Assembly: GCA_015231825.1 (NCBI GenBank)
Contig: JADGAV010000006.1
Span: 99,262 to 163,261 of the forward strand
Length of the DNA: 64,000 nucleotides
Reading direction: 5' to 3'
Source of the DNA: SAR324 cluster bacterium
Lineage (GTDB): Bacteria > SAR324 > NAC60-12
Shown: one piece after another, positions 46,795 through 55,086 of the stretch
Layout of the letters: every line of letters begins with the position of its first letter
Numbering within the stretch: the first letter of the stretch is position 1
Made by a program: the position numbers and the translations under genes
Notes under the pieces: generated by a model
What the model saw: the letters and a program-made list of their open reading frames with translations, nothing else
What the model was told of the DNA's origin: nothing
Database searches by the model: none

Positions 46795-47514
46795 TTAATC
46801 AACCCATTCCTCTGGTTCCATAAATTTGTAGCCAACTCCCCATACGGTCTGAATGTACCGCGGTTTTGAGCGGTCTTCTTCAATTTTCGAACGCAAGCGG
46901 TTGATATGTGAATTGACTGTATGATCATAGCCTTCAAATTGATATCCCCAAATTTCATCCAGCAGCTGTTGACGGCTGTAGCAGTGTCCGGGGTGGGAGG
47001 CAAACAAGTGCAGCATGTCAAATTCCTTTGCCGTCAAGTCCACAATTTCATTTTTGAGCAAAACTTTGCGTTTCGGCAAATCGATCGTCAGTTCGCCAAA
47101 TTTTAGAACAGGTTCATCCTGTTTGCTGGAAATCGTTTCGGCTGTCGACTCGATTCTTCGAAAAATCGCCTTGACCCGTGCAATCAGCTCCCGGATTCTG
47201 AAAGGTTTGATCATATAGTCATCGGCACCGAGCTCCAGCCCCAGCACAATATCCAATTCCTCAGATTTTGCAGTGAGCATCAAAATGGGTGTTTTAATTT
47301 TCTCGGTACGAAGACGTCTGCAAATTTCAACTCCCTCCATACCAGGGAGCATCAAATCTAAAATGATCAGGTCGAAGGGTGCAGAAAGGGCGGTTTGGAA
47401 GCCTTTGTTCCCATCTGAAATCCAGGTGGTTTGAAAACCCAGATCTTGTAAATGGAGTGAAACTAAATCGGCGATTTCTTTTGAATCTTCAATTATGAGA
47501 ACGGTTTTTGTCAC
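46795..47514 (-). CDS. OmpR/PhoB-family response regulator
   Basis: Receiver (about 1-120) with E9/D10, phospho-acceptor D53 (ILDLMLPG), T/K residues LMLTAKS and IKPF; winged-helix DNA-binding domain (about 145-235) with LTAKEFDMLHLFASHPG, and DHTVNSHINRLRSKIE. I start it at the GTG at 47514, 13 bp after the sigma factor stop; a longer frame begins with TTG inside the sigma gene and adds a Cys-rich segment foreign to the family. No strong ribosome site is visible, so coupling to the sigma gene is likely. Confidence 0.93.
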   Translation of the reverse strand: MTKTVLIIEDSKEIADLVSLHLQDLGFQTTWISDGNKGFQTALSAPFDLIILDLMLPGMEGVEICRRLRTEKIKTPILMLTAKSEELDIVLGLELGADDYMIKPFRIRELIARVKAIFRRIESTAETISSKQDEPVLKFGELTIDLPKRKVLLKNEIVDLTAKEFDMLHLFASHPGHCYSRQQLLDEIWGYQFEGYDHTVNSHINRLRSKIEEDRSKPRYIQTVWGVGYKFMEPEEWVD

Positions 47515-47527
47515 GTAGCGTTGTGTT

Positions 47528-48127
47528 TTATAACATTCCAAGCACTTTGACGCCACGAGAGACAAAATCTTTCCGGAGTTTGTGACGGGCGCGATAGAGT
47601 AAGACAGAAAAATTTGAAACCGACAGATTCATCCGATCACAAATGGTTTCTGTAGATTCCCCATCAATTTCTCTTAAAATAAAAAGCAACCGCATCCTTT
47701 CTGGTAATGAGTCAATACATTCCCAAAGCAGTAGTTGTGCTTCTTTGTTCTCTAGAATTTGTTCTGGACTGAAGCTCCACTCATGGGGTTTTTCATGCCA
47801 CATGCCGGCAGAATTAAAATCTTCTGGTCCAATATTTTCCATTTCTGCATCAGACATAAAATTTTCTTTTTGCTTCTGTCGATAATGGTCCATAATTTTG
47901 TGTTTCAAAATTCCCATCAACCAGGTCTTTATGGTCGATTTTCCCTGGAAGGAATCTTTTGCGGTAAGGGCTGCCAGTAGCGTGTTTTGTACAATGTCTG
48001 CGGCCAGGTTTTCATCACAGACTCGTGTCAGAGCGTAACGAAAGAGAATATTCCCATATTCTTTTGTCCACAATTCTACATTTTGGATTGCTTCTTTGCT
48101 GGATTCCGTATTTTGCAGTGTCATCAA
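47528..48127 (-). CDS. ECF-type sigma-70 family factor
   Basis: 199 residues. Region 2 (about 25-90) includes YALTRVCDENLAADIVQNT and KTWLMGILKHKIMDHYR; region 4 (about 135-190) includes SLPERMRLLFILREIDGEST and SVSNFSVLLYRARHKLRK. An acidic linker sits between. ECF genes are normally followed by an anti-sigma (often zf-HC2); here the next genes are a response regulator and histidine kinase instead. It is first in an apparent three-gene operon. A 20-bp direct repeat lies about 120-160 bp upstream. Confidence 0.92.
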   Translation of the reverse strand: MMTLQNTESSKEAIQNVELWTKEYGNILFRYALTRVCDENLAADIVQNTLLAALTAKDSFQGKSTIKTWLMGILKHKIMDHYRQKQKENFMSDAEMENIGPEDFNSAGMWHEKPHEWSFSPEQILENKEAQLLLWECIDSLPERMRLLFILREIDGESTETICDRMNLSVSNFSVLLYRARHKLRKDFVSRGVKVLGML

Positions 48128-48247
48128 TCAAAAATTTTTGGAAAAATCGGAAATGGGGAATTCGGATGATGTAGGAAATATAACTTGAAAAAATAAAAAA
48201 GAGATCACAAAATTATCACAAAAGTATTCTTTTTTACCTGCTTCATT

Positions 48248-48287
48248 AAGAATAAGGGCTGATCTTCAAGAATAGGGGTTGATCTCC
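48248..48287. promoter_or_regulatory. Tandem 20-bp direct repeat upstream of the sigma-factor operon
   Basis: AAGAATAAGGGCTGATCTTC (48248-48267) is followed immediately by AAGAATAGGGGTTGATCTCC (48268-48287), 17 of 20 identical. Direct repeats of about two helical turns are typical of OmpR/PhoB-type regulator sites, and the operon encodes such a regulator, so autoregulation is a reasonable inference. Confidence 0.5.
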
Positions 48288-48340
48288 TGACATCACGCAA
48301 TTGTCCATCGAAAAACTAATGCTCTCTGAAAAGACTGGGA

Positions 48341-49000
48341 TCAATATTTCTTATAAGGTTTTCCGAATTTATTCAGGTGTTTTTGGGAGCTTCTGATGAC
48401 TTTTATTGGAAATTCTATGGTCTGCTGTGAGCTTTCGGTTACCTTGATTTCTTTGCTTGTTAATTTGGTTCCCTCAACCCATACTCTCAGTTTGTAATTT
48501 CCGGCAGGAATGTTTGAAATTGAATAGGCTCCATCTTCCCTGGTTAAAAAATATTTATTGTTCTTTAACACAAGAAACGTTGCAATCATTTGCGGATGAA
48601 TATTGCAGAAAATTTTGACGATTCCGGGTTTTTCAAACGTGACTGATTTTTCGACAGGAGCTTTAAATAATCCCAAATCAAAACTCTTGGCTTTTGAAAG
48701 GGACCAGACGTTATGATTGACCGGGTCACGGTTTCTGAAGGTGACGGTTTGACCACTGGTGATTGGCATCACTCTTTGAAGAAAGGTTTTATCGAATTGG
48801 TCATGATAAATAGCAGTGTCTTTAGGAGCTTCTTCACTCAATCCTGTGATGAAAACCACTGCATTTTCGTGACTTTTTGAAAGAATCCAGTCATCACCGG
48901 AAAGAGAGCGTTCCCAGAACTGGATTTTTCCCTTCACCTCGCCGCCATATAAAGGTATTGTGGTAAGCAGGATGAAAAAGGACAACAGAAATGTTTTCAT
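48341..49000 (-). CDS. Exported cupredoxin-like protein with C-terminal carboxypeptidase-regulatory-like domain
   Basis: 220 residues from the ATG at 49000, preceded by AAGGAAAG; a longer frame to 49120 overlaps the divergent gene and lacks a ribosome site. Signal peptide KTFLLSFFILLTTIPLYGG. A plastocyanin-like domain (about 20-145) has putative copper ligands in DPVNHNVWS and FCNIHPQMIATF (His, Cys, His, Met). The C-terminal segment (about 150-205) is a small beta-sandwich (TREDGAYSISNIPAGNYKLR) as in CarboxypepD_reg domains. A periplasmic electron carrier or copper-binding protein is likely. It diverges from an outer-membrane barrel gene. Confidence 0.85.
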   Translation of the reverse strand: MKTFLLSFFILLTTIPLYGGEVKGKIQFWERSLSGDDWILSKSHENAVVFITGLSEEAPKDTAIYHDQFDKTFLQRVMPITSGQTVTFRNRDPVNHNVWSLSKAKSFDLGLFKAPVEKSVTFEKPGIVKIFCNIHPQMIATFLVLKNNKYFLTREDGAYSISNIPAGNYKLRVWVEGTKLTSKEIKVTESSQQTIEFPIKVIRSSQKHLNKFGKPYKKY

Positions 49001-49069
49001 GGCTTTCCTTAGTGGAGACAGTTCTTTGTTTAAAACGCTCTTGCTTAAAATTGAACATATAACCATTTC

Positions 49070-50476
49070 ATGAAAAAAACTCAACCTTTTGAAATGAAGA
49101 AGAGAAATTCTTTGCTGCATCAGCTGATTGTTTTCTTGTTCCTGACTGCTATGCCGTTTCCTGTTTTTGCGCAGAATTCAGATGAAGATGATGCCTTGTA
49201 TTCTGACGGTCCAGATGCCGTGCAGTCGTTTGAAGGTGTTTCAGGAAGACCTGGAGGGACACGAGTTATTTTCTCGGGAAGTGTCGATTTCAGACTTGTT
49301 CAAACGGGAGCGTCTGTCAGCTGGAAAAAAGGAGGCCGAGGACTGACTCGGTATGGAGGAATTGATACCGGCAACAAAGAAAATCAGGATGGTTTGGGGG
49401 ATCAGTCTTCGGTTGCATTCAAAATTCCGCAAATCACCATGACGACCGATATTCTTTTTGATGAATTTTTTTCGGGTTTTATTCAATTCAACTACGATGA
49501 CCATTATGATTCTGAGCGAAAACATGGACGTATCGGAGTTGTCGAAGCCTATTTGGGGTACGATCGGGGGTTGGAAAATAATAGCAGGGTGTTATCACGT
49601 TTGGGTTTGCTGATTCCCCCTATTTCTCTGGAGCACCCGGATCCTGCCTGGAATACCCGCTATACCATCACCCCTTCGGCCATCAATAGCTGGGTCGGCG
49701 AAGAACTGAGGGTGATTGCTTTCGAAGCGAACTACCGAATTCCATTTTCAGCTTTCCACAGTCTCGAGCTGATGCTGGCCCCTTTTTCCGGAAACGACCC
49801 GGCGGGTTCGATCCTCACCTGGCGGGGCTGGGCTCTGCACGATTATCAATTGACGGCGGGGTCCCGATTAAAAGCACAATCGGTTGTTCCGGAAGCACTC
49901 GTTCCGAAGGGAGAGTGGGTTGAACCTTTCAAAGAACTTGATGGCAGAATGGGCTATTATGCAAAAATGGGAATCAGGCGGGCAGAAAACTGGAAAATGG
50001 AAATGTTCTACTATGATAATATGGGGGATCAGGTCCGGACTGAACTCTCAACCCGTGAATATGCGTGGAGAACAAAATTTACCAATTTTTCAATGGAATG
50101 GTTTCCCTTTGAAAAAATGACGGTTATGAGCCAGTTTCTGGTTGGCAGCACTGAAATGGGCAATAGATTGGACCCTGGAGTTGCAGCAGATCTCAATGCA
50201 GCCTATCTGCTTCTGAGTTATTCAAATTCAGGCCATCGAATCAGTGGACGCTATGATTCCTTTACGGTCACCGAGAAAGACAATCTCCTCACTGATCCAA
50301 ATGATGCTGAAGGGACGGCTTTGACGGTTGCCTATCTTTTCGATTTTGATGATGCCCACCGAATTGGTGCGGAATTCCTGACAGTGGACAGTAGTCGTCC
50401 AGGGGTTGAACAGTTTGATGAAAATGATGATCCCGATGATGATCTCTTTCAACTGATGTATCGGATGATTTTTTAA
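49070..50476 (+). CDS. Predicted outer-membrane porin-like barrel
   Basis: 468 residues. Signal peptide (LIVFLFLTAMPFPVFAQ) follows; an internal ATG at 49094 is an alternative start. Amphipathic strands throughout, with aromatic belts, ending YRMIF with a terminal Phe, indicate an outer-membrane barrel; GVVEAYLGYDRGLENNSRV resembles parts of phosphate-selective porins, but the family is uncertain. The stop overlaps the convergent gene by 4 bp. The extended N-terminus after the signal is acidic (NSDEDDALYSDGPDAV). Confidence 0.75.
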   Translation: MKKTQPFEMKKRNSLLHQLIVFLFLTAMPFPVFAQNSDEDDALYSDGPDAVQSFEGVSGRPGGTRVIFSGSVDFRLVQTGASVSWKKGGRGLTRYGGIDTGNKENQDGLGDQSSVAFKIPQITMTTDILFDEFFSGFIQFNYDDHYDSERKHGRIGVVEAYLGYDRGLENNSRVLSRLGLLIPPISLEHPDPAWNTRYTITPSAINSWVGEELRVIAFEANYRIPFSAFHSLELMLAPFSGNDPAGSILTWRGWALHDYQLTAGSRLKAQSVVPEALVPKGEWVEPFKELDGRMGYYAKMGIRRAENWKMEMFYYDNMGDQVRTELSTREYAWRTKFTNFSMEWFPFEKMTVMSQFLVGSTEMGNRLDPGVAADLNAAYLLLSYSNSGHRISGRYDSFTVTEKDNLLTDPNDAEGTALTVAYLFDFDDAHRIGAEFLTVDSSRPGVEQFDENDDPDDDLFQLMYRMIF

Positions 50477-51723
50477 AAGTGAAAGAGCAATTCAAAAGAG
50501 GTAATCAGGTCAACGCTGAGAGGTTCCGCACTTTTGATACCGTTGAATTCTTCAAGGAGCGTGAAAACACGCCATTCTTCTGAAAAGCTGAACTCGAGAA
50601 TTGAGCCAATGTAACTCAGACGAAGTAAGCCTCCCGAGAAAAATATTTCTGCAGACCGGGAAAAAAGGGAATCGGTGGTGGATTCCAGCGAGAACAATTC
50701 ATTCACCCGTTCATTGCTCTGCCCAATGCTGACGTTACCGAATCCGAATTTTAAATAGCCGCTGAGATCAAATCCTTCTTCGGTACTTTTGAAACTTTCG
50801 ATCATCCATCCGGTTGCAGAGAATTGGGGGAAAATGATCACAGCATCCACACTTGAATTGCTTCCATCACTATTGCTGATGATGGCGGTTTCATTGAGAG
50901 GAAGCCAAATCGGTTTTTGAAAAGTCAGTTCAAAATACCCAAAAAAGCCGATGGGAATTTCAGTGCCGGGAATAAAAAACTTGGTGATCCCGCTCATCTT
51001 GTCTTCAAAACTCGTTTCAAGTTGTATTTTCGTGCCGGTTTCAATCAGAGCTTCTGATCCTGAAAAGCTGAGAAAAAGTGTGTCTTTTGTTGGAAGTACC
51101 TGTGAGACAAAATTTTCTTCGCTGAAACGAAACACAAGGTCAAACACATCTGGAATAGGCAGCAGATTGAATTGCGTAAAAAGTCGAGAGCTTTGAATTT
51201 TTTCACTGGTCAGGCTGCTTTTGAGATTCTCTGTTTTACTGCTTTGGTCAGTCCTGCTTTCAAATGGATTCAATCGAGAAAAGTCAGTGTTTTCCGTAAA
51301 GTCGAGATGAAGATTGTCAACATTGTATTCCCCGCCATATTCGACAGAATAAATCGTTATGAAATCTGTGGAAACCACATCCAGGTTTTCTTCAGAGTTC
51401 TCTCCTTCAGGTTCGGTGTCACTCGTCCCTGTCACCGTTCCGCTCACTGTCCCTGTCAGCCCGGCTACTTTTCCAATCAGAGTTGAAGTAACTTCAGTGA
51501 AGGGTGCCCAGTATTGAAACTTTACGCCAAATGAAGTGAACTCTCCTTCCCCGATCTTGGCAGCGATTTCAGCCCCTTCATTGATTGCGTCATCCACCGG
51601 GGCAGTTTCTTCCTCTGGAGTATCTGGTTCAGGGACTTCTTCTTCCTGGGCATAGATCGGTCCGGAATGCAGGAAGAGTAAGAAAAAGAATAAAGTCAGA
51701 GTTTTAAATGCCGAAGTTTTCAT
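50473..51723 (-). CDS. Predicted outer-membrane barrel with acidic N-terminal region
   Basis: 416 residues from the ATG at 51723 (MKTSAFKTLTLFFFLLFLHS); the frame extends to 51774 without support. After the signal peptide comes a Glu/Pro-rich stretch (QEEEVPEPDTPEEETAPVDD), then a barrel-like domain with a terminal Phe (FELLFHF). A Thr/Gly-rich hairpin (LTGTVSGTVTGTSDTEPEGE) is a likely surface loop. No family recognised. It ends convergent with the porin-like gene. Confidence 0.75.
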   Translation of the reverse strand: MKTSAFKTLTLFFFLLFLHSGPIYAQEEEVPEPDTPEEETAPVDDAINEGAEIAAKIGEGEFTSFGVKFQYWAPFTEVTSTLIGKVAGLTGTVSGTVTGTSDTEPEGENSEENLDVVSTDFITIYSVEYGGEYNVDNLHLDFTENTDFSRLNPFESRTDQSSKTENLKSSLTSEKIQSSRLFTQFNLLPIPDVFDLVFRFSEENFVSQVLPTKDTLFLSFSGSEALIETGTKIQLETSFEDKMSGITKFFIPGTEIPIGFFGYFELTFQKPIWLPLNETAIISNSDGSNSSVDAVIIFPQFSATGWMIESFKSTEEGFDLSGYLKFGFGNVSIGQSNERVNELFSLESTTDSLFSRSAEIFFSGGLLRLSYIGSILEFSFSEEWRVFTLLEEFNGIKSAEPLSVDLITSFELLFHF

Positions 51724-51791
51724 GGGGTAGTTGAATTTTATTGACTTCGTGGTAAGACAGATCCTTTTCGACAAATTGCATTAGCACGCGC

Positions 51792-52778
51792 TCAAAATTC
51801 TTCTCCATGAATCAGTTGGAACAATGATTCCCATGTTTCCATTTTGAGTTTTTCCTTTACTGTGAAGACTTGTTCAGTCAATTCCTTCAAAGAACCGGCC
51901 TTGAATTTTAAAAGAAGATTGTCTTTCTCAAAGAAAGGATCATATTGAACTTCCACTTGTTTCGGTAAACGGAGGCTTTTAAGATCCGTTTCAAATCTTT
52001 CACGGGAAGAAGTCAACTCCGGGTATCGCCAAGTTTCCAGTTTTTGTTTGAGCAACCGAAAACGAACGGGAGATTGAATTTGAGGGTCATGCAAAATGCG
52101 AACAACTTCTGCAGAATCCATTATTTGAGCCAAGGTCCAGTTTCTAAAACGGCAGACTTCATTCAATAGCTGCAGCAGGCTTTTCCATTTATTTCCTCCG
52201 AGCTTCAAATCTTTCAAATTTCGGAAAAGAATCGGAATTTCGGCGTCGGAAAATTTAAGTAAAGGCAGCATTTCATCTGCAGTACAATGCATCAATAATT
52301 CAGAGTCGTCTTTTCTCAGCAGTTGACCGAGCAGCAGCAGTTCTTCAGTCGTTTTTTTAGACGGTTTCATTCCCAGTTTGGGGAGGACCTGTTCTGTGAT
52401 GGCTGACTCCTCGAATCCAAGTTCCGCTAATATGGTGAGAATTCTGCAGACTTCCGGGCCTTTGAAACTCTGTTGTTTGGATTGGGTTTCCAGACGCCAG
52501 AGGGCAATGCGGGCAGAAGAAATTTCAGAGGGAACAACTAAACAGGGGAAGGACAGTTCTGCATTATGTTCAAGCTCCCGGAGCGCCTTTATTCGTTTAA
52601 ACCCATCAATCAGAAGGAACTGGCTTGAATCAGCAGACTGGATCACAAAAGGCATCAAAAGGCCGTGGGATTTCAGTGATTGGCGCAAGTCAATGTCGGT
52701 TTTGACGAGACTCCAATCAAAGGGAGAATTCTGAGCATTGATGCGATTGAGTAAAACTTCCTGACAAGACCATTTCAT
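51792..52778 (-). CDS. ParB/Srx-like nuclease-domain protein
   Basis: 328 residues. The N-terminal half has a ParB-type segment DIDLRQSLKSHGLLMPFVIQ, followed by a QFLLIDGFKRIKALRELEHN box that includes the G-x-R/K-R-x-x-A motif of the ParB/sulfiredoxin fold. The middle and C-terminal regions are helical and I recognise no DNA-binding HTH with certainty. It overlaps the glycosyltransferase gene by 4 nt. ParB-like domains bind CTP in chromosome partitioning proteins and occur in diverse contexts; a partitioning role here is not supported by neighbours. Confidence 0.8.
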   Translation of the reverse strand: MKWSCQEVLLNRINAQNSPFDWSLVKTDIDLRQSLKSHGLLMPFVIQSADSSQFLLIDGFKRIKALRELEHNAELSFPCLVVPSEISSARIALWRLETQSKQQSFKGPEVCRILTILAELGFEESAITEQVLPKLGMKPSKKTTEELLLLGQLLRKDDSELLMHCTADEMLPLLKFSDAEIPILFRNLKDLKLGGNKWKSLLQLLNEVCRFRNWTLAQIMDSAEVVRILHDPQIQSPVRFRLLKQKLETWRYPELTSSRERFETDLKSLRLPKQVEVQYDPFFEKDNLLLKFKAGSLKELTEQVFTVKEKLKMETWESLFQLIHGEEF

Positions 52779-53608
52779 AATATTCCCTGATGGTTTTTTA
52801 TAATTTGCTGGTACTGGGCAATTTCTGCATGTTTACCTCGTTTTTGAAAACCGAGGATTAAAATCTGACATTTTTCAATCAGCTTGGAAACTGCTGCCCG
52901 ATGATCATCGGGAGAAAGAGGAATGGATTTGATGATTTTTTGGAGGGAAATTACCCGATATTGGTCATTCCCCCAGCTTCGTCCTGACAATTGATCCGAA
53001 TGTCCGCCATAGCGAATCATTAATTTTTCCTTCAATAAATAAACTGGAAACTGAGCAGTGATTCTCAACCAAAGATCATAATCTTCACAAACAGGCAAAT
53101 CCTCGTCAAACATTCCTGTCCTTTCAAACACCTCCCTCTCAATCATAATAGTGGAAGGCGCCATCAAACATAAAGAAAGGCTGGGTTGAAAAATCCAGCC
53201 TTCTTGTTTGTGATGTTTCTTTTTGGGATTTATTCGTTTCCCCTGACGAATCCAGATTTCGTCTGTAAAATGGATTTTGGCGTGAGGAATCTGCTGGAGA
53301 TGCTGAAGCTGTTTCTCCAACTTCTGGGGAAGCCAGCGATCATCCGAATCCAAAAAGGCAATCCAGCGACTGTCTGACTTTTGAATTGCAGAATTGCGTG
53401 CCGCACTGACTCCTCTATTTTCAGGAAGCGTGATTGTTTGAAGGGAGGATTCAAATCGGGAAAGCATCTCCGGGGTGCTGTCCCTGGAACCATCGTCAAC
53501 GACCACAAGTTCAAAGTCAGAAACAGTTTGTGTCAAAACAGATTCGATCGCGTGAGGAAGCCAGTGCGCGCGATTGTAGGTGGGGATGATCACTGTGATT
53601 AAAGGCAT
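52775..53608 (-). CDS. Glycosyltransferase family 2
   Basis: 277 residues, cytoplasmic. N-terminal VIIPTYNRAHWLPHAIESVL, VVVDDGSRDSTPEML and the DxD-like FLDSDDRW are GT2 signatures; the acceptor-side segment CEDYDLWLRI is also typical. It transfers a sugar from a nucleotide donor to a saccharide or polyprenyl acceptor. It sits 27 bp downstream of ltaE and overlaps the ParB-like gene. Confidence 0.95.
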   Translation of the reverse strand: MPLITVIIPTYNRAHWLPHAIESVLTQTVSDFELVVVDDGSRDSTPEMLSRFESSLQTITLPENRGVSAARNSAIQKSDSRWIAFLDSDDRWLPQKLEKQLQHLQQIPHAKIHFTDEIWIRQGKRINPKKKHHKQEGWIFQPSLSLCLMAPSTIMIEREVFERTGMFDEDLPVCEDYDLWLRITAQFPVYLLKEKLMIRYGGHSDQLSGRSWGNDQYRVISLQKIIKSIPLSPDDHRAAVSKLIEKCQILILGFQKRGKHAEIAQYQQIIKNHQGIL

Positions 53609-53635
53609 TGGAATTCGCCGCGACAGGGCACTTTT

Positions 53636-54649
53636 TCAGGATGAGGAACTGTAATAGTGTCTGATTTTTTCAACCACGGTATAGATGGCTTCCTGACTGA
53701 CATCATGATGAGTGACGAAACGAACGGTTTTGGAACCCGTGATCAAAATATTATTTTCTTTCAAATATTCTGCAAGCGCAGCCGAATCACCCTTTACAGG
53801 GGTCGCAAAAACCATATTGGTCTGGACTGGATCAACAGAAAACTCATTCATTTCAAGCAGCAAGCTCCCCAGCAACTCTGCGTTTTTGTGATCTTCAGCC
53901 AGCGGTTTGACCTGTTGTTCCAAGGCAACAATCCCTGCAGCCGCTAAAATTCCTGCTTGTCGCATCCCTCCTCCCAGCATTTTCCGCCATCGGCGTGCTT
54001 TCCTGATCAATTCTTCTGATCCATTGAGTACAGATCCGACGGGAGCTCCCAAGCCTTTTGACAAACAGATTGAAACAGAGTCAAAATGTTGACTGATTTC
54101 GGTGATCGGGACGTTCAGTTTTACTGCAGCATTGAAAGCTCTTGCTCCATCTAAATGAATTGCGAGGCCGCGTTCTTTAGCAAAGTCAGATGCTTCTTTT
54201 AGATAATCAAGAGGGAGTACTTTTCCACCCTGTGTATTTTCCAGGCAAAGCAGTCGTGTTTTTGCAAAGTGGATATCGTCCACTTTGACAGCCTCTGCCA
54301 CTTTATTTAAATCAAGTCTGCCGTCCGCTTCAAAATCCAATGGTTGAGGTTGAATGCTACCCAGCACTGCTGCGCCGCCACCTTCGTATTTGTAGGTGTG
54401 GGCCTGCTGCCCGACAATATATTCGTCTCCGCGTTCACAGTGACTGAGCAGAGCGAGCAGATTGGATTGAGTACCGCTGGAGACAAACAGGGAAGACTCT
54501 TTTCCCATCATTTTTGCAGCCAGATCTTCCAGGCGATTGACAGTCGGATCGTCACCATAAACATCATCGCCTACTTCTGACTTTGCAATTGCCTCATGCA
54601 TGGCAGCAGTCGGCCTTGTTACTGTATCACTTCGTAGGTCAATAATCAT
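53636..54649 (-). CDS. ltaE: Low-specificity L-threonine aldolase
   Basis: PLP enzyme cleaving threonine/allothreonine to glycine and acetaldehyde. 337 residues. DLRSDTVTRPTAAM, DVYGDDPTVNRLED, VSSGTQSNLLALL, IHLDGARAFNAAV and the PLP lysine in CLSKGLGAPVGSVL are all present, plus RRWRKMLGGGMRQ. Probable first gene of a three-gene operon with the glycosyltransferase and ParB-like genes. Confidence 0.96.
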   Translation of the reverse strand: MIIDLRSDTVTRPTAAMHEAIAKSEVGDDVYGDDPTVNRLEDLAAKMMGKESSLFVSSGTQSNLLALLSHCERGDEYIVGQQAHTYKYEGGGAAVLGSIQPQPLDFEADGRLDLNKVAEAVKVDDIHFAKTRLLCLENTQGGKVLPLDYLKEASDFAKERGLAIHLDGARAFNAAVKLNVPITEISQHFDSVSICLSKGLGAPVGSVLNGSEELIRKARRWRKMLGGGMRQAGILAAAGIVALEQQVKPLAEDHKNAELLGSLLLEMNEFSVDPVQTNMVFATPVKGDSAALAEYLKENNILITGSKTVRFVTHHDVSQEAIYTVVEKIRHYYSSSS

Positions 54650-55086
54650 TTTTTGTCCTTTTAAATTAAAGGTATATTTTGAAAGAATTTCTGTCGTTGT
54701 AAATAAAGCCAGCAGGCCCTGTTTATCAATTTATGAATCCGAAATTTTTAAAACAGGAGAATATTTTATCATTTTTTCGGGGACAATATTTCTGGTTGGC
54801 CAATTTCTCTAAAGGTGAATTTTTGCGGAAAGAAATGCGCCAGGGGGATTTTTCTTTTCGGGACAATGATTCATACATGAAATTGGGCTGATGGTTCCGG
54901 CAATTTCAAACCGTGGGTTTTGAATAGTAGGATTTTAGCTGCTTTCTCTGCTGTTGAATAGTTTTTACGTTACGGGGTATCCGTCAAAAAGTAGATTAGT
55001 CATTTATAATGGTCAAATTTAAAAAATAGAGAAAGTTTTCACAGGTATAAAATCAAATTTTTACCTCCCATCAGCAAGAGAGATGC
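54650..55086. other. Intergenic region with a possible short gene
   Basis: A 437-bp gap. A plus-strand 52-codon frame at 54733-54891 reads as a plausible peptide (MNPKFLKQENILSFFRGQYF, then WLANFSKGEFLRKEMRQGDF). FRGQYFWLANF resembles the N-terminal F-x-G-x-Y-x-F-L-S-N-F motif of NADAR-domain proteins, so it might be a remnant, but the rest of that domain is missing. No good ribosome site. Nothing else recognised. Confidence 0.3.

Noticed and set aside
47515..47565. N-terminal extension of the response regulator into the sigma gene
   Set aside because: Begins at TTG and encodes a Cys-rich stretch foreign to the receiver family; the GTG at 47514 fits.
48341..49120. Overlap of two divergent genes (48341-49120 and 49070-50476)
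   Set aside because: Disappears when the cupredoxin gene starts at 49000, where a ribosome site exists.
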